A DNA stretch of 14,030 nucleotides from CAJMNU01 sp905214855 (GCA_937890595.1 CALADM010000015.1:1-14030), one strand, 5' to 3'; shown: positions 1 through 7,386, counted from the stretch's first letter. Program-made: numbers and translations. Notes: generated from the letters alone by a model not told the origin.

Positions 1-7
1 TCCTTAA

Positions 8-550
8 TTATTTCTTACCAGTCTTACCAACTTTACGTCTGATAACCTCATCAGCATATTTGATACCTTTGCCCTTGTATGGCTCTGGTCTTCTCTTGTC
101 TCTGATTTCAGCAGCGTATTGGCCAACTTTTTCTTTACTGATACCTTTTACTGTAATTTTATTCTGACCTTCCAGTACAGTCTCGATACCTTCTGGGTCT
201 TCCATCTCTACCGGATGAGAATATCCTAAGGAAAGAACTAACTTCTTACCCTGTTTCTGTGCTCTGTAACCAACACCGTTGACTTCCAGAACTTTCTCAT
301 ATCCCTCTGTTACACCATGGATCATGTTGTTGATCAGAGTTCTTGTCAAACCATGTAAGGATTTCATTCTCTTTAAATCATTTGGTCTTGTTACTACAAT
401 ATGTCCATCTTCCTCTTTGATGGTCATCTCTACTGGCAGCTCTCTCTCAAGAGTACCTTTTGGACCTTTTACAGTCACTAAGTTGTTCTCAGCGATCGTT
501 ACTGTAACACCAGCTGGAACTGCGATAGGCATTCTTCCAATACGTGACAT
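8..550 (-). CDS. rplF: 50S ribosomal protein L6
   Basis: Ribosomal protein L6 of the large subunit, which binds 23S rRNA near the sarcin-ricin loop and the L7/L12 stalk base. The 180-residue product has the family length, begins MSRIGRMPI and carries the conserved C-terminal segment PEPYKGKGIKY (about residues 156-166) followed by a basic tail. The ATG at 550 is preceded by AGGAGG (complement near 561-566). It is the last complete gene of the ribosomal cluster here. Just beyond its TAA the window edge reads TTAAGGA on the minus strand, which looks like the ribosome binding site of the next gene, expected to be rplR (L18). A 70-nt gap with a perfect hairpin separates it from rpsH. Confidence 0.98.
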   Translation of the reverse strand: MSRIGRMPIAVPAGVTVTIAENNLVTVKGPKGTLERELPVEMTIKEEDGHIVVTRPNDLKRMKSLHGLTRTLINNMIHGVTEGYEKVLEVNGVGYRAQKQGKKLVLSLGYSHPVEMEDPEGIETVLEGQNKITVKGISKEKVGQYAAEIRDKRRPEPYKGKGIKYADEVIRRKVGKTGKK

Positions 551-578
551 GCCGATTTACCTCCTACTTAAATTTTCG

Positions 579-599
579 GAGAACGCTTTGCGCGTTCTC
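579..599 (-). other. Perfect hairpin in the rpsH-rplF gap
   Basis: Positions 579-586 and 592-599 are exact inverted complements (GAGAACGC / GCGTTCTC), giving an 8-bp stem with a 5-nt loop. On the transcribed minus strand it is followed by CGAAAATTT, not a clean U tract, so it is not a typical terminator. It sits about 13 nt upstream of the rplF ribosome binding site. It may be an RNA processing or stability element or may tune rplF translation; the function is inferred only. Confidence 0.6.
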
Positions 600-620
600 T
601 GTTTTCAGTTTCTATTGTGA

Positions 621-1022
621 TTACCAAACAAATGCCAGTACTTCTCCGCCTACGCCAAGTTTTCTAGCTTCTTTATCTGTGATAACACCATGATTTGTGG
701 AAATAATTGCGATTCCCAAACCGCCCAGAACTCTAGGAAGTTCTTCGCTGTTTGCGTATACACGCAGACCTGGTTTAGAAATTCTCTTGATACCGGAAAT
801 GATCTTCTCATTTTTGTCTTTTCCGTATTTGAGAGTGATTCTGATAGTCTGGAATGCACCATCTTCTACCACTTCGTATTTTTTAATATATCCTTCTTTT
901 ACTAAGATATCAGCAATTGCTAATTTCATTTTGGAAGAAGGTACATCTACTGTATCATGCTTTGCAGCGTTTGCATTACGGATTCTGGTAAGCATATCTG
1001 CAATTGGATCGTTCATTGTCAT
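621..1022 (-). CDS. rpsH: 30S ribosomal protein S8
   Basis: S8, a primary binder of 16S rRNA helix 21 in the platform of the small subunit; in E. coli it also represses the spc operon. The 133-residue protein is of normal length, begins MTMNDPIADMLTRIRNA and ends with the family signature STNHGVITDKEARKLGVGGE, then LAFVW. Of two nearby in-frame ATGs the first (1022) is preferred: AGGAGG lies about 9 nt upstream. It follows rpsZ by 26 nt and is followed by the 70-nt hairpin-bearing gap before rplF. Confidence 0.98.
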   Translation of the reverse strand: MTMNDPIADMLTRIRNANAAKHDTVDVPSSKMKLAIADILVKEGYIKKYEVVEDGAFQTIRITLKYGKDKNEKIISGIKRISKPGLRVYANSEELPRVLGGLGIAIISTNHGVITDKEARKLGVGGEVLAFVW

Positions 1023-1048
1023 TGATTTTTGCCTCCTTATATCTATGA

Positions 1049-1234
1049 TTACCAGCTTGCTTTTTTAACACCCGGAATCTGGCCCTTGTATGCTAACTCA
1101 CGGAAACAGATACGGCAGATACCGTATTTTCTAATATAAGCATGTGGACGACCACAAATTCTGCAACGGTTGTACTCTCTTGTAGAGAATTTAGCCGGAC
1201 GCTGCTGCTTAATCTTCATTGAAGTTTTAGCCAT
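1049..1234 (-). CDS. rpsZ: 30S ribosomal protein S14, zinc-binding type
   Basis: S14 of the small-subunit head. This is the short 61-residue zinc-ribbon form: Cys24-x2-Cys27 and Cys40-x2-Cys43 form the metal site, and the product ends GQIPGVKKASW. This zinc form (type Z, also called rpsN in many genomes) is the usual one in the spc operon of Firmicutes, unlike the roughly 100-residue cysteine-free paralog. It lies 16 nt after rplE and 26 nt before rpsH. The GAGGATG-like ribosome binding site ahead of the ATG is acceptable. Confidence 0.97.
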   Translation of the reverse strand: MAKTSMKIKQQRPAKFSTREYNRCRICGRPHAYIRKYGICRICFRELAYKGQIPGVKKASW

Positions 1235-1250
1235 GGATTCATCCTCCTAA

Positions 1251-1790
1251 TTATTTCTGAAATGGCATATTGAATAATGTCAAAAGTTCACGAGCTTCTT
1301 CATCTGTCTTAGCAGTGGTAACGAAGATAACGTCCATACCTCTTACTTTATCAACTTTATCATAGTCAATTTCAGGGAAGATCAACTGCTCTTTGATACC
1401 CAGAGCGTAGTTACCTCTTCCGTCAAATGCGTTCGGGTTTACACCTCTAAAGTCACGTACACGAGGTAAGGACAGGTTAATCAGACGATCTACGAACTCG
1501 TACATTTTCTCGCCGCGCAGAGTAACCTTGCATCCGATTGCCATGCCCTCTCTGATCTTGAAGTTAGCAACAGATTTTTTTGCTTTTGTCAAAACTGCCT
1601 TCTGTCCTGCGATTGTCTCCAGATCTTTCACTGCGCTCTCCAGAACTTTAGCGTTTTCCTTAGCCTCACCAACACCCATGTTGATGACAACCTTGTCTAA
1701 CTTCGGCACTTCCATAATATTCTTATAACCAAACTTTTTGATCATTGCATCAACGATCTCATTCTGGTATGTCTCTTTTAATCTAGCCAT
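1251..1790 (-). CDS. rplE: 50S ribosomal protein L5
   Basis: L5 binds 5S rRNA, joins it to the central protuberance and contacts S13 across the subunit interface. The 179-residue product matches the family length and shows the conserved segments KLDKVVINMGVGEA (about residues 30-43), GQKAVLTKAKKS and LPRVRDFRGV. The ATG at 1790 is preceded by GAGGAGG at about 9 nt. It stands 21 nt after rplX and 16 nt before rpsZ, the standard spc-operon order. Confidence 0.98.
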   Translation of the reverse strand: MARLKETYQNEIVDAMIKKFGYKNIMEVPKLDKVVINMGVGEAKENAKVLESAVKDLETIAGQKAVLTKAKKSVANFKIREGMAIGCKVTLRGEKMYEFVDRLINLSLPRVRDFRGVNPNAFDGRGNYALGIKEQLIFPEIDYDKVDKVRGMDVIFVTTAKTDEEARELLTLFNMPFQK

Positions 1791-1811
1791 CTGTGTTTCC
1801 TCCTCTCCTTA

Positions 1812-2117
1812 TTAGTCGATTACGTTGCCAGTTGCCTTTGCAACACGTACTTTTTTACCATCTTTCACTTCAAATCCAACTCTGGTTGGTTTTCCATCAA
1901 CTACCAGCATAACATTGGAGATGTGAAGTGGTGCTTCCTGATGGAGGATTCCACCCTGCTGATTTGCCATGTTTGGCTTTACATGCTTGGTTACCATGTT
2001 GATGCCTTCTACAACAACAGTGTTGTTCTTAACATCTACACGAACTACCTTGCCCTGTTTGTCTTTATCTTTTCCTGCGATTACTTTTACCAGATCGCCT
2101 TTTTTAATTTTCTGCAC
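1812..2117 (-). CDS. rplX: 50S ribosomal protein L24 (GTG start)
   Basis: L24 is an early assembly protein that binds the 5' domain of 23S rRNA. The GTG at 2117 is chosen over an upstream ATG at 2159: it gives a 101-residue protein beginning (M)QKIKKGDLVKVIAGKDKDKQ, the usual start of the family, and GGGAGG lies 8 nt upstream. The upstream ATG would add 14 residues that overlap the end of rplN. A KOW motif spans about residues 7-33. It is 13 nt downstream of rplN and 21 nt upstream of rplE. Confidence 0.95.
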   Translation of the reverse strand: MQKIKKGDLVKVIAGKDKDKQGKVVRVDVKNNTVVVEGINMVTKHVKPNMANQQGGILHQEAPLHISNVMLVVDGKPTRVGFEVKDGKKVRVAKATGNVID

Positions 2118-2125
2118 AGCCTTTA

Positions 2126-2131
2126 CCTCCC
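2126..2131 (-). promoter_or_regulatory. Ribosome binding site fixing the rplX GTG start
   Basis: GGGAGG on the minus strand, 8 nt before GTG 2117 and touching the rplN stop codon. It decides the start of rplX and suggests translation is coupled to rplN. Confidence 0.8.
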
Positions 2132-2499
2132 TATAATACTTCTGGAGCCAGAGAAACAATCTTCATGAACTGTTTCTCACGCAGTTCTCTTGCTACCGGC
2201 CCAAAGATACGGGTTCCTCTTGGAGTCTTGTCGTCCTTGATAATAACTGCAGCGTTCTCATCAAATTTAATATAAGAACCGTCTTTACGGCGTGCGCCTT
2301 TTACGCTACGAACTACAACGGCCTTTACAACGTCGCCCTTCTTTACAACACCGCCTGGTGTTGCATCTTTAACGGAAGCAACGATTACATCACCAATATT
2401 AGCATATCTTCTGGTTGAACCACCCAAAACACGGATACACAGTAATTCTTTTGCACCAGTGTTGTCGGCAACCTTAAGTCTGGTTTCCTGCTGAATCAT
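2131..2499 (-). CDS. rplN: 50S ribosomal protein L14
   Basis: L14 lies at the subunit interface, contacts L19 and 16S rRNA, and is the docking site of the silencing factor RsfS. The 122-residue protein has the exact family length, begins MIQQETRLKVADNTGAKEL and ends MKIVSLAPEVL. AAGGAG precedes the ATG at 2499 by about 8 nt. It follows rpsQ by 27 nt; its stop overlaps the ribosome binding site of rplX. Confidence 0.98.
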   Translation of the reverse strand: MIQQETRLKVADNTGAKELLCIRVLGGSTRRYANIGDVIVASVKDATPGGVVKKGDVVKAVVVRSVKGARRKDGSYIKFDENAAVIIKDDKTPRGTRIFGPVARELREKQFMKIVSLAPEVL

Positions 2500-2526
2500 G
2501 CCTGATACTCCTTCCTGGAATCTAAA

Positions 2527-2781
2527 TTATCTTGCCTTCTCAATAATTTCTACCAGTCTCCATCTCTTATCTTTAGATAACGGTCTGGTTTCCATTACTT
2601 TTACGGTATCACCGATGCCGCACTCATTGTTTTCGTCATGAGCTTTCAATTTATAAGTTCTCTTTACGATCTTACCAATTACAGGATGTTTTACATGGTT
2701 CTCGATTGCTACAACGATGGTCTTGTCCATCTTGTCGCTAACTACCTTACCTGTACGGACTTTTCTCAAATTTCTCTCCAC
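2527..2781 (-). CDS. rpsQ: 30S ribosomal protein S17 (GTG start)
   Basis: S17 is a primary 16S rRNA binder with an OB fold in the lower body of the 30S subunit. A GTG at 2781 is preferred to the in-frame ATG at 2814: it yields 84 residues beginning (M)ERNLRKVRTGKVVSDKMDKT, the usual family start, and AAAGGAG lies 8 nt upstream. The ATG would add 11 residues with no counterpart and would overlap the rpmC stop. Conserved elements include VKRTYKLKAHDE and the C-terminal RPLSKDKRWRLVEIIEKA. Confidence 0.95.
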   Translation of the reverse strand: MERNLRKVRTGKVVSDKMDKTIVVAIENHVKHPVIGKIVKRTYKLKAHDENNECGIGDTVKVMETRPLSKDKRWRLVEIIEKAR

Positions 2782-2789
2782 AACTTTCA

Positions 2790-2796
2790 CTCCTTT
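2790..2796 (-). promoter_or_regulatory. Ribosome binding site fixing the rpsQ GTG start
   Basis: AAAGGAG on the minus strand, 8 nt before GTG 2781. It lies inside the longer reading frame, showing that the ATG at 2814 is not the start. Confidence 0.8.
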
Positions 2797-2813
2797 CAAG
2801 TTGTTATCTATCA

Positions 2814-3023
2814 TTATTCAGCAACTCTTGCCTTTTCAGTGATAACGGTCTGAATTCTAGCGATGTTCTTGCGAACCTCTTTGATTCTGCTTGTGTTATC
2901 CAACTGGTTCGTTGCATTCTGGAATCTCAGGTTGAAAAGCTCTTTCTTAGCAGCTACTAATTCATCATTCAATTCTGCGGCTGATTTTGCCTTTAAATCC
3001 TCTAAATACTTATTAATTTTCAC
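2814..3023 (-). CDS. rpmC: 50S ribosomal protein L29 (GTG start)
   Basis: L29 is a small helical protein near the peptide exit tunnel, where with L23 it forms part of the docking site for SRP and trigger factor. GTG at 3023 gives 69 residues beginning (M)KINKYLEDLKAKSAAELND; AAGGCGG lies 8 nt upstream. A GTG at 3032 is also in frame but has no room for a ribosome binding site. The core KKELFNLRFQNATNQLDNTS is typical. The start overlaps the last 11 nt of rplP, so translation is probably coupled. Confidence 0.94.
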   Translation of the reverse strand: MKINKYLEDLKAKSAAELNDELVAAKKELFNLRFQNATNQLDNTSRIKEVRKNIARIQTVITEKARVAE

Positions 3024-3450
3024 TGTTATCACCGCCTTCTAAGTCTGCTTTAGAAGCAATTTTACATTTACATGGTAACTTGTGCATAGCAAGACGTAAT
3101 GCTTCTCTAGCTGTCTCTTCCGGAACGCCTGCGATCTCGAACAGTACACGGCCTGGTTTTACTACTGCTACCCAGTACTCCAGAGAACCTTTACCGGAAC
3201 CCATACGAGTCTCAGCTGGCTTTGCTGTAACTGGCTTATCCGGGAAAATCTTGATCCATACTTTACCACCACGTTTGATATAACGGGTCATGGCAACACG
3301 GGCTGCCTCTATCTGATTGGACTTAATCCAGCATGGCTCTGTAGCGACTAAACCGTACTCACCGTTAGAAATGGTGTTACCTCTTAAAGCCTTACCAGCC
3401 ATGGTTCCACGAAACTGTTTACGACGTTTCACTCTCTTAGGCATTAACAT
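3013..3450 (-). CDS. rplP: 50S ribosomal protein L16
   Basis: L16 supports the A-site tRNA and the peptidyl transferase region of the large subunit. The 145-residue product begins MLMPKRVKRRKQFRGTMAGK and holds RMGSGKGSLEYWVAVVKPGR (about residues 81-100), both strongly conserved. The ATG at 3450 shares its A with the rpsC stop (TAATG), and AGGGAG lies about 9 nt upstream inside rpsC. The 3' end overlaps rpmC. Confidence 0.98.
   Translation of the reverse strand: MLMPKRVKRRKQFRGTMAGKALRGNTISNGEYGLVATEPCWIKSNQIEAARVAMTRYIKRGGKVWIKIFPDKPVTAKPAETRMGSGKGSLEYWVAVVKPGRVLFEIAGVPEETAREALRLAMHKLPCKCKIASKADLEGGDNSEN
3032..3038 (-). promoter_or_regulatory. Ribosome binding site within rplP for rpmC
   Basis: AAGGCGG on the minus strand, 8 nt from GTG 3023, embedded in the last codons of rplP. 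It favours GTG 3023 over GTG 3032. Confidence 0.65.
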
Positions 3451-4106
3451 TATTTATCGCTCCCTTCCTTGTTTCCCTTAGTAGGAAGTACTTCGCCTTT
3501 GTAGATCCAAACCTTAACACCAACTTTTCCGTAGGTTGTATCTGCCTCAGCGAAACCATAGTCAATATCTGCTCTCAATGTCTGCAGCGGAATAGTTCCC
3601 TCGCTGTAGAACTCTGTACGTGCCATATCAGCACCACCCAGACGACCGGATACGGATGTCTTGATACCCTTTACTCCAGCCTTCATAGTTCTGCTCATTG
3701 TAGACTTCATAGCACGACGGAAGGATACACGATTCTCTAACTGCTGTGCGATAGACTCAGCAACTAACTGAGCGTCACGCTCTGCTCTCTTAATTTCTTT
3801 GATATCAACAAATAACTTCTTGGAAGTTAATTTCTGAACTTCAGCTTTTAATTTCTCGATCTCAGCGCCGCCCTTACCGATTACAACACCTGGCTTTGCA
3901 GTGTAGATGATCACTCTTACTCTGTCAGATGCTCTCTCGATCTCGATCTTGGAAACACCAGCGCTATATAATTTCTTCTTCAGATAGGTTCTGATCTTGT
4001 GGTCTTCTACTAAGCAGTCAGCAAAATCAGCTTCAGCGTACCATTTAGAGTCCCAGTCTTTAATTACACCGACTCTTAAGCCGTGTGGATTCACTTTCTG
4101 TCCCAT
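3450..4106 (-). CDS. rpsC: 30S ribosomal protein S3
   Basis: S3 lies at the mRNA entry tunnel of the 30S head and takes part in mRNA unwinding. The 218-residue protein begins MGQKVNPHGLRVGVIKDWDS and has a KH domain with the VIGKGG loop at residues 75-80. The C-terminal domain holds RTEFYSEGTIPLQTLRADID and YGKVGVKVWIYKGE, both conserved. AGGAGG precedes the ATG. It is 11 nt after rplV and overlaps rplP by one base. Confidence 0.98.
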   Translation of the reverse strand: MGQKVNPHGLRVGVIKDWDSKWYAEADFADCLVEDHKIRTYLKKKLYSAGVSKIEIERASDRVRVIIYTAKPGVVIGKGGAEIEKLKAEVQKLTSKKLFVDIKEIKRAERDAQLVAESIAQQLENRVSFRRAMKSTMSRTMKAGVKGIKTSVSGRLGGADMARTEFYSEGTIPLQTLRADIDYGFAEADTTYGKVGVKVWIYKGEVLPTKGNKEGSDK

Positions 4107-4117
4107 TTTTTGCCTCC

Positions 4118-4504
4118 TTATCTCTCATTCAGCACGATGGTGATGTGGCTCATTCCTCTTTCGATTCTGTAAGCTCTGCCCTGTGCTCTCGGTTTTACTC
4201 TCTTGATTGCCGGTCCCTTGCTTGCGTAGCATTCCTCTACGTACAGGTTCTCAACATTCATTCCGTTATTATTCTCAGCGTTTGCGATTGCTGATTTTAA
4301 TAACTTCTCTATTAAAGTAGAAGCATATCTGGGATTGTAAGTTACAATACCAAGTGCAGTCTGCACATCTTTGCCTCTAATGGCATCTAAAACGTAACAT
4401 GCTTTCTGAACAGACACTCTTGCATAAGATAACTTAGCAGATGGCCTTTTGTCAGCGTTTGCATTTCTTTCTCTCTTAATTTGGGATCTATGTCCTTTAG
4501 CCAT
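4118..4504 (-). CDS. rplV: 50S ribosomal protein L22
   Basis: L22 touches all domains of 23S rRNA; its long beta-hairpin lines the exit tunnel and is a known site of macrolide-resistance changes. The 128-residue protein has the typical core ARVSVQKACYVLDAIRGKDV and the hairpin region KGPAIKRVKPRAQGRAYRIE, ending with SHITIVL. The N terminus is basic (MAKGHRSQIKRERN). It is 31 nt after rpsS and 11 nt before rpsC. Confidence 0.98.
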   Translation of the reverse strand: MAKGHRSQIKRERNANADKRPSAKLSYARVSVQKACYVLDAIRGKDVQTALGIVTYNPRYASTLIEKLLKSAIANAENNNGMNVENLYVEECYASKGPAIKRVKPRAQGRAYRIERGMSHITIVLNER

Positions 4505-4535
4505 GATTTAAGCCCTCCTTTCAAAAAATCAAGTC

Positions 4536-4811
4536 TTATCTGCTCTTTTTCTCGTCCTTACCATGACCTCTGTAGGTTCTGGTTGCTACGAATTCTCCAA
4601 GCTTATGTCCGACCATATCCTCTGTGATATATACCGGAACGTGTTTTCTGCCATCATGAACGGCAATTGTATGTCCAACCATCTGCGGGAAGATTGTGGA
4701 ACGACGGGACCAAGTCTTGATGACCTGTTTCTGTCCTGCTGCGTTCATCGCATCTACCTTCTTTAATAAATGAGCATCTGCAAATGGTCCTTTTTTCAGT
4801 GAGCGAGCCAT
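4536..4811 (-). CDS. rpsS: 30S ribosomal protein S19
   Basis: S19 binds the 16S rRNA of the 30S head with S13 and contacts A-site tRNA. At 91 residues it is of family length; MARSLKKGPFADAHLLKKVD and the signature GHKLGEFVATRTYRGH are visible. AGGAGG lies upstream of the ATG. It follows rplB by only 12 nt. Confidence 0.98.
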   Translation of the reverse strand: MARSLKKGPFADAHLLKKVDAMNAAGQKQVIKTWSRRSTIFPQMVGHTIAVHDGRKHVPVYITEDMVGHKLGEFVATRTYRGHGKDEKKSR

Positions 4812-4823
4812 AGGTTAACCTCC

Positions 4824-5669
4824 TTATTTGATTGTCTTACCATTTCTTCTTCTTACGATCATCTTGTTAGACTGTTTGTTTTTCTTTCTGGTCTTCAGAC
4901 CCAGAGCAGGTTTGCCCCAAGGTGTGGATGGACCTGGACGACCAATACCAGTCTTACCTTCACCACCACCGTGTGGATGGTCATTCGGGTTCATAACAGA
5001 ACCACGTACTGTAGGTCTAATACCCATATGGCGCTTTCTACCAGCTTTACCGATGTTGATCAGGTTGTGCTCACCATTTCCAACAGCACCGATTGTAGCT
5101 CTACAAACGATCGGTACCATTCTCATCTCACCAGATGGAAGTCTCAGAGTTGCATATTTGCCCTCTTTTGCCATCAGCTGAGCAGAGTTACCAGCGGAAC
5201 GAACCAGCTGTCCGCCTTTTCCTGGGTGCATCTCGATGTTGTGGATCTCAGCACCAACCGGAATCATGTTCAGTGGTAAGCAGTTACCGATTCTTGCCTC
5301 AGCGTTCGGACCACTCATAACTTTCTGTCCTACTTTTAATCCTGCTGGAGCAAGGATATATGCTTTCTCGCCATCTGCATAGCAGATCAGAGCGATGTTT
5401 GCTGTTCTGTTTGGATCGTACTCGATTGCAACTACTGTTGCTGGAATACCATCTTTGGAATTTCTCTTGAAATCGATTAATCTATATTTTCTTCTGCTGC
5501 CGCCGCCACGATGTCTTACTGTGATCTTACCCTGGCTATTGCGACCTGCGTTTTTCTTTAAAGAAACAACTAAGGATTTTTCCGGAGTGGACTTTGTGAT
5601 TTCTGCGAAATCATATCCAGTCATATTTCTTCTGGAAGGGGTATATGCTGTATACTTTTTGATTCCCAT
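4824..5669 (-). CDS. rplB: 50S ribosomal protein L2
   Basis: L2 is needed for subunit joining and peptidyl transferase activity. The 281-residue protein has the N-terminal OB-like and SH3-like domains and the conserved C-terminal loop MNPNDHPHGGGEGKTGIGRP (about residues 226-245), including the histidine close to the peptidyl transferase centre. AAAGGAG lies about 10 nt before the ATG. Upstream is a 123-nt gap with three tetraloop hairpins, and the ribosome binding site could pair with a segment in that gap (see findings). Confidence 0.98.
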   Translation of the reverse strand: MGIKKYTAYTPSRRNMTGYDFAEITKSTPEKSLVVSLKKNAGRNSQGKITVRHRGGGSRRKYRLIDFKRNSKDGIPATVVAIEYDPNRTANIALICYADGEKAYILAPAGLKVGQKVMSGPNAEARIGNCLPLNMIPVGAEIHNIEMHPGKGGQLVRSAGNSAQLMAKEGKYATLRLPSGEMRMVPIVCRATIGAVGNGEHNLINIGKAGRKRHMGIRPTVRGSVMNPNDHPHGGGEGKTGIGRPGPSTPWGKPALGLKTRKKNKQSNKMIVRRRNGKTIK

Positions 5670-5696
5670 GTGTTTCAGCTCCTTTCGGTTATTAAC

Positions 5697-5774
5697 AACG
5701 CCTCCTGGCGTTTCGATTATTAGTTATCCAGACAATCGTGTCTGATAGTGGAAAGGGGACTCTGTCGAATCCCC
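5697..5774 (-). promoter_or_regulatory. Three tandem tetraloop hairpins between rplW and rplB
   Basis: In transcript order (minus strand) there are three stems. The first is 5774-5767 with 5762-5755: 8 bp with one G-U pair and loop GACA. The second is 5744-5739 with 5734-5729: CAGACA/TGTCTG, loop CGAT. The third is 5712-5707 with 5702-5697: AACGCC/GGCGTT, loop AGGA. The second and third are perfect. The first is followed by UUUCC, a weak U tract. This fills most of the 123-nt gap and is probably a cis-acting RNA; the role (attenuator, processing site or ribosomal protein target) is inferred. Confidence 0.65.
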
Positions 5775-5792
5775 GGACTGTGAATGCTCAGA

Positions 5793-6092
5793 TTACAGTC
5801 CCTGGAATACCTCGATCTCTTTGCTGTCAGCTGTCAGCTTAACAATTGCTTTCTTTGTCTTTGCTGTCTTGCCGAAGGTCATTCCTCTTCTCTTTGTCTT
5901 ACCATCTAAATTCATGGTGCTTACAGAAGCTACTTTTGTTCCCGGGAACATTTTCTCTACAGCTTCTTTGATCATAGTCTTGTTAGACTCCGGATGAACC
6001 AGGAAGGTGTATTTCTTCTCTGCCATAGCGTTCATAGATTTCTCAGTTACAACCGGCTTTAAGATAACGTCATAGTACTGAATGCTTGCCAT
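5793..6092 (-). CDS. rplW: 50S ribosomal protein L23
   Basis: L23 lies at the exit tunnel and is the main docking point for trigger factor and SRP. The 99-residue protein begins MASIQYYDVILKPVVTEKSM and has the family core YTFLVHPESNKTMIKEAVEK and KTKRRGMTFGKTAKTKKAIV. Its ATG overlaps the stop of rplD by one base (TAATG), with GAGGAGG inside rplD. It is followed by the 123-nt gap before rplB. Confidence 0.98.
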   Translation of the reverse strand: MASIQYYDVILKPVVTEKSMNAMAEKKYTFLVHPESNKTMIKEAVEKMFPGTKVASVSTMNLDGKTKRRGMTFGKTAKTKKAIVKLTADSKEIEVFQGL

Positions 6093-6712
6093 TATGCGTA
6101 CACCTCCTCGATTGATGCAACAGCAGCCTTAGTAGCTACTACTGTGTTGTACTTCAGAATATCATATACATTGATTGTTCCAGCACAAGCTGTCTTAACA
6201 GTTGGGATGTTTCTTGCGGACATTGCTACGTTCTCGCAGTTGTCATCCAGAACTACCAGAGCTTTGTTTACTTTCAGGTTGTTCATTACATTCTGGAACT
6301 TCTTTGTCTTAATCTCATCAAATTTCATCTCATCTACAACGATGAACTTGTTCTCCTGAACACGGCTTGTCAGAGCAGACTTTAATGCAAGTCTTCTTTC
6401 TTTCTTGTTCAGTTTGATTGTGTAATCTCTTGGAGTCGGAGCGAATACTACGCCGCCGCCCTTCCACTGTGGAGCTCTTGTTGAACCCTGTCTTGCATGA
6501 CCGGTTCCTTTCTGTCTCCATGGTTTTCTTCCACCGCCAGATACTTCAGAACGTGTTTTTGCTTTCTGTGTACCCTGACGTTTGTTTGCGAGCTGGCTTA
6601 CTACTGCCATATGAACCAGATGCTCGTTTACTTCTACACCGAACACTGCATCATTCAGCTCTAATGTACCAACTTCATTACCTTCGATATTGAAAACAGA
6701 TACGTTTGCCAT
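6092..6712 (-). CDS. rplD: 50S ribosomal protein L4
   Basis: L4 is an assembly protein whose extended loop reaches the exit tunnel; in E. coli it represses the S10 operon by binding the S10 leader. The 206-residue product shows the long basic loop at about residues 45-100 with GGGRKPWRQKGTGHARQGS. The C-terminal domain has the expected alternation of strands and helices. AAAGGAGG precedes the ATG. It is 31 nt after rplC and overlaps rplW by one base. Whether L4 autoregulates here is unknown, but a structured leader is present upstream of rpsJ. Confidence 0.98.
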   Translation of the reverse strand: MANVSVFNIEGNEVGTLELNDAVFGVEVNEHLVHMAVVSQLANKRQGTQKAKTRSEVSGGGRKPWRQKGTGHARQGSTRAPQWKGGGVVFAPTPRDYTIKLNKKERRLALKSALTSRVQENKFIVVDEMKFDEIKTKKFQNVMNNLKVNKALVVLDDNCENVAMSARNIPTVKTACAGTINVYDILKYNTVVATKAAVASIEEVYA

Positions 6713-6743
6713 CTGTGTTGTCCTCCTTTCATAAAAGCCTCAA

Positions 6744-7379
6744 TTATTTAGCAGCTTTTACCGTTTCTTTCAATGTTACTAATGCTTTCTTGCATCCCGG
6801 TACAGCGCCCTTAACCAGAATCAGGTTATTCTCAACATCTACTTTTACTACTTCAAGGTTCTGAGTTGTAACCTTCTTTGCGCCCATATGTCCAGGCATT
6901 CCTTTGCCCTTGAATACGCGTCCTGGAGTTGTTGCGGAACCATTGGAACCCTGATGACGATGGAATTTAGAACCATGAGCCATAGGTCCTCTGTGCTGTC
7001 CGTGTCTCTTAATAGCACCCTGGAAACCTTTACCTTTGGAGATTGCTGTTGCATCAACTTTATCACCAGCTGCAAAGATATCTGCCTTAATTTCATCTTT
7101 TACGGAATACTCGGAAGCATTCTCGAATCTAAATTCTCTTACAAATCTCTTATAAGATACACCAGCTTTATCAAACTGGCCTTTTACTGCTTTGTTAACT
7201 AATTTTTCTCTCTTGTCAACAAAACCAACCTGTACTGCTTCATAACCATCGTTCTCTGCTGTCTTAACCTGTGTTACTACACAAGGACCAGCCTGAAGAA
7301 CTGTTACTGGAGTTAATACTCCATTTTCATTGAAGATCTGGGTCATACCAACTTTTGTGGCTAAAATCGCTTTCTTCAT
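6744..7379 (-). CDS. rplC: 50S ribosomal protein L3
   Basis: L3 is an early 23S rRNA binder whose loop approaches the peptidyl transferase centre. The start at ATG 7379 gives 211 residues beginning MKKAILATKVGMTQIFNENG, with AGGAGG 7 nt upstream. The frame stays open 29 codons further, but that extension is not part of the family. The central loop HGSKFHRHQGSNG (about residues 135-147) followed by TTPGRVFKGKGMPGHMG is diagnostic. An unusually long 247-nt gap with RNA structure separates it from rpsJ. Confidence 0.97.
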   Translation of the reverse strand: MKKAILATKVGMTQIFNENGVLTPVTVLQAGPCVVTQVKTAENDGYEAVQVGFVDKREKLVNKAVKGQFDKAGVSYKRFVREFRFENASEYSVKDEIKADIFAAGDKVDATAISKGKGFQGAIKRHGQHRGPMAHGSKFHRHQGSNGSATTPGRVFKGKGMPGHMGAKKVTTQNLEVVKVDVENNLILVKGAVPGCKKALVTLKETVKAAK

Positions 7380-7386
7380 CTTTTTA

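Noticed and set aside
4828..5181. Plus-strand frames opposite rplB
   Set aside because: Mirror frames of a highly conserved gene with no independent support.
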